NCBI GenBank assembly: GCA_963922205.1
Contig: CAWUHX010000388.1
Location: forward strand, 160,099 to 224,098
Reading direction: 5' to 3'
DNA: 64,000 nucleotides
Origin: Romanomermis culicivorax
Lineage: Eukaryota > Nematoda > Enoplea > Mermithida > Mermithidae
Every line of letters starts with the position of its first letter. Positions within the stretch are counted from its first letter, which is position 1. Shown here piece by piece: positions 61,741 to 64,000 of the stretch. A model generated the notes under the pieces. That model was not told the origin of the DNA, ran no database searches, and saw nothing but the letters and a program-made list of their open reading frames with translations. The translations under genes were made by a program, and so were the position numbers.

Positions 61741-63410
61741 CGAAGCGCCGAAAAAATTTTACGATTCCAGCTCCTCAAATGACCAAAAATCAAGGAAATT
61801 TAGCCTTGGTCCAGTCCAAAAATTTGTGCCAATTGGCACAAACGCTCAAAATTTTTTGTGCCATTCCGAATTTTTTTGTGCCAAAAACCATGTTTTGGCT
61901 AAAAAAAAAACACTGTCTCTGACTCACTCGACAACTAAGACATCGCCTGCGGACAAAGGTCCCGATGTTGGTAAACTGTTCGTCGTGTTAGAAATAACGC
62001 CCATATCGCAGTGTTACGCAATTTTTAACCGTCCTCCGTTAAATGATCTCTATCAAAGCAACTAGTTTCACTCCGCTCTTGTGGAATAATCATATAAAAA
62101 GTGGCAAAATACGAATTACAGAGAGATTTCAGACAGGACTACAGTAGATTGACATATTTGCGTCTTCATGTCTAATCAGGCGATGCGCAACTCCAAACGA
62201 AGCGAGAGAATAAAGTTCTAAGAAGTGATGAAAAATCTCAATTATCAGCAAATAATTGACTCTTGACTAAATTTGTAAAAAAGAGATGAAATAATTCAAT
62301 TGATAGAAACTGATGAAGGTTAATTAGTGAGTGGAAGTAGATAATGCTAACGGACGCACCTGTTAGAAAGCAATGACTGTTATACTCATGACTGGCGAAA
62401 AATTTTGAGGTTTTGACCTTCTGAAATTCACCAAAATGAATCTTTTCTATTTTGAAGTAAAAAAATTTTTCTTATGAGAAAAATGCCGAAAATTTTTTCC
62501 ACATTTCGAAATTTTGTTCCCTAAAAGATCCCATTGAGGAGGAAAAACGGTGCTCCAAACGAGACGACAGAAAAAAATTGTAAAGATTGATGGAAAATCT
62601 CATTCATCGGTCAAAATGTTTCCTCGTAACTAATGAAAAAGAGATGAGGTACAATTCAGTTGATTGAAACTGCTGAATGTTAAGTAGTAAGTGGAAGTAG
62701 ATAAGCTAATGGCGATGTCGGATAGAAAACAATGACTGCTATACTCATTGACCGGCGCCAAGCGCCGGAAAATTTTGAGATTTTTTCTGTGAGAGACAGG
62801 AAATGAGATATCACAAAGTCGTTCATGTTCATCATACATGTTCATCATTGTAAATTCTGAAAAAAACCAAAAATTTTTCATTAGTGCAGCCCATGTTTCA
62901 TTAGCACCGTGCTAAAAAACAGTGCTGGCAACTATCCGTGCAAGTATATTTTTATTTTTTCTGCCCCATTGGAACATTTTCTTACAAACAACTGAAAGTT
63001 TGTGAACACTCCCAACTAAACTTTTTACAGTTCTTTAGTTCAAAAATGCACAGTAAAAACTTTGTGTAATCAAATTGACAACAGTGCTGATTTTGATCTT
63101 ATTTCAAAATGCCAGCAGAAAATATTTCTTCGTCAGGCAAATTCAGTTATGTATGATGAAGAAAATTCTAATGTAGGTTGCTCATCCACTATTTTTTGTT
63201 GATTAACGATAATCATGTGTTGTATAAGCATTACCTTGTTATATGGCCGTATCGTTGAAAAAAGGCTTTAAAAAATTGATATGCATGCTCCACTGAGCAA
63301 TATGTAGCACTGTTGTGTAGGAGTAAAAACTGGAAAAAATGCGACAATACCGACGATTTTCCACAATATAAGATGATTGATTAGTTCGCGGGTCTCATAT
63401 CGTTTGATCG
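61741..63410. other. Repeat-derived intergenic region
   Basis: Holds GGCGCGAAGCGCC-type palindromes (61737-61751, 62753-62768) and segments similar to 52090-52470 (GTTAATTAGTGAGTGGAAGTAG). No gene recognised. Confidence 0.5.
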
Positions 63411-64000
63411 GGGCCCAGTTGTTCGATTCTTTCCTTAACTTTTTCCTTTAAAGGATTCCTTAACTCTTAAGGTTGTCCTCATTAAAGGTGACCTTTAGAG
63501 GTGCGTTGCTCGAATAATTTCTACCTTTTCCTTGAATAAGGAGACCTTAAAAGGCTTCCTTAAATAATTTTGTTGTATTTTTTTTTCTATTCAGACAAGT
63601 AATTTTTAATTATTTGATAATTTTGAATAAATTTTTAATTTGTCCAATTATTACGATGGAAATACAAACGGATTTAAGAAAACGAAAAAGCCACGAAGTG
63701 CAGCGTTTAGTTCGGAAGAAAAAATTTTCTTTTTATCATTAGTTAAGGAGCGGCGCGACGAAATCTTTGCGTGTGAAATGAGCGCCCAATCAAACAAAAA
63801 GAAACGCTTTGCTTGGGAACAAGTAAAATTTTAAAGGTAAAATTTTTAACACCTTACTCAGTGAATGTCGCATGTTATTAAGATAACGAATAAATATAAT
63901 AAAAAATCGACGACTGGAATTCGTACAACCGAATCGTTACAAAAGTTGTGGGATAACTTGAAACGGATTTGCAAAGAGAACGTTCAAAATGTGATAAAGA
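63411..64000 (+). mobile_element. Left end of a Harbinger-type transposon (continues beyond window)
   Basis: Starts GGGCCCAGTTGTTCGATTC, the style of animal PIF/Harbinger termini, followed by short CTTAA-rich subterminal repeats and then a Myb/SANT gene, which Harbinger elements usually carry next to the transposase. Confidence 0.5.
63640..64000 (+). CDS. Myb/SANT-like DNA-binding protein (partial)
   Basis: FSSEEKIFFLSLVKERRDEIF and KKKRFAWEQV, then, after about 75 bases with another frame or an intron, RTTESLQKLWDNLKR: the three helices of a zeste/Harbinger Myb-like domain with spaced Trp residues. It runs off the window end. In Harbinger elements this protein binds the terminal repeats. 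The region between the parts contains a stop, so either it is spliced or the copy is decayed. Confidence 0.65.

Noticed and set aside
1-64000. tRNA or rRNA genes
   Set aside because: I saw no cloverleaf with A/B boxes or rRNA core sequence while reading; a tRNAscan run would be decisive.

Overview
The window is an AT-rich stretch of a metazoan nuclear genome, most likely an arthropod. Short spliced introns, a recognisable animal gene (an R3HDM4-like gene at 43.8-46.2 kb) and animal transposon families (Ty3/Gypsy, Mutator-like, hAT, pogo, LINE, Harbinger) support this; I cannot name the species. Apart from the R3HDM4-like gene, almost everything is transposable-element sequence, much of it nested.

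0-8 kb (minus strand): the pol region of a decayed Ty3/Gypsy element (Gypsy-1: protease, RT-RNase H, integrase). Directly downstream in the same orientation is a decayed spliced gene with a DEDDy-type 3'-5' exonuclease-like domain and a Pro/Gln-rich tail that runs off the left edge.

8-40.6 kb: a second Gypsy element (Gypsy-2, minus strand) with recognisable LTRs (TGTAAC...GTTACA). Its order is LTR - gag with four zinc knuckles - envelope glycoprotein - membrane-anchor ORF - protease - RT/RNase H remnant - integrase - LTR, so the envelope lies between gag and pol. The glycoprotein looks like a class III (herpesvirus gB / chuvirus type) fusion protein. The gag-side LTR is broken open by two later insertions: a 22.6-kb DNA transposon (15790-38381) and a probable solo LTR (38393-39847).

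The 22.6-kb transposon has about 1.3-kb terminal inverted repeats, a 9-bp target duplication (8 of 9 matching) and two long divergent spliced genes. The minus-strand gene is a Mutator-like (MULE) transposase with SWIM and PHD zinc fingers and a USP-like cysteine-protease module. The plus-strand gene is a UPF1-like superfamily 1 helicase with a long unrecognised C-terminal extension. A small arginine-rich protein gene lies between them. A short motif, CAGCTAC(T/C)(C/T), occurs about 23 times across these genes, always in the sense orientation of the local gene, in all three reading frames and in non-coding DNA; its polarity flips at about 25.0 kb. Matching tandem arrays with internal palindromes lie in one intron of each long gene, in opposite orientation. 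Several in-frame stops show this copy is dead.

40.6-64 kb: a 97-98-bp tandem satellite, a fold-back element, the R3HDM4-like host gene, then many MITEs with clear target duplications (pogo-like, hAT-like), a LINE reverse transcriptase split by nested insertions, and at the right edge the start of a Harbinger-type element with a Myb/SANT gene.

The most novel content is the giant helicase-bearing MULE, with its polarised motif and mirror-like layout, and the gag-env-pol order of Gypsy-2.
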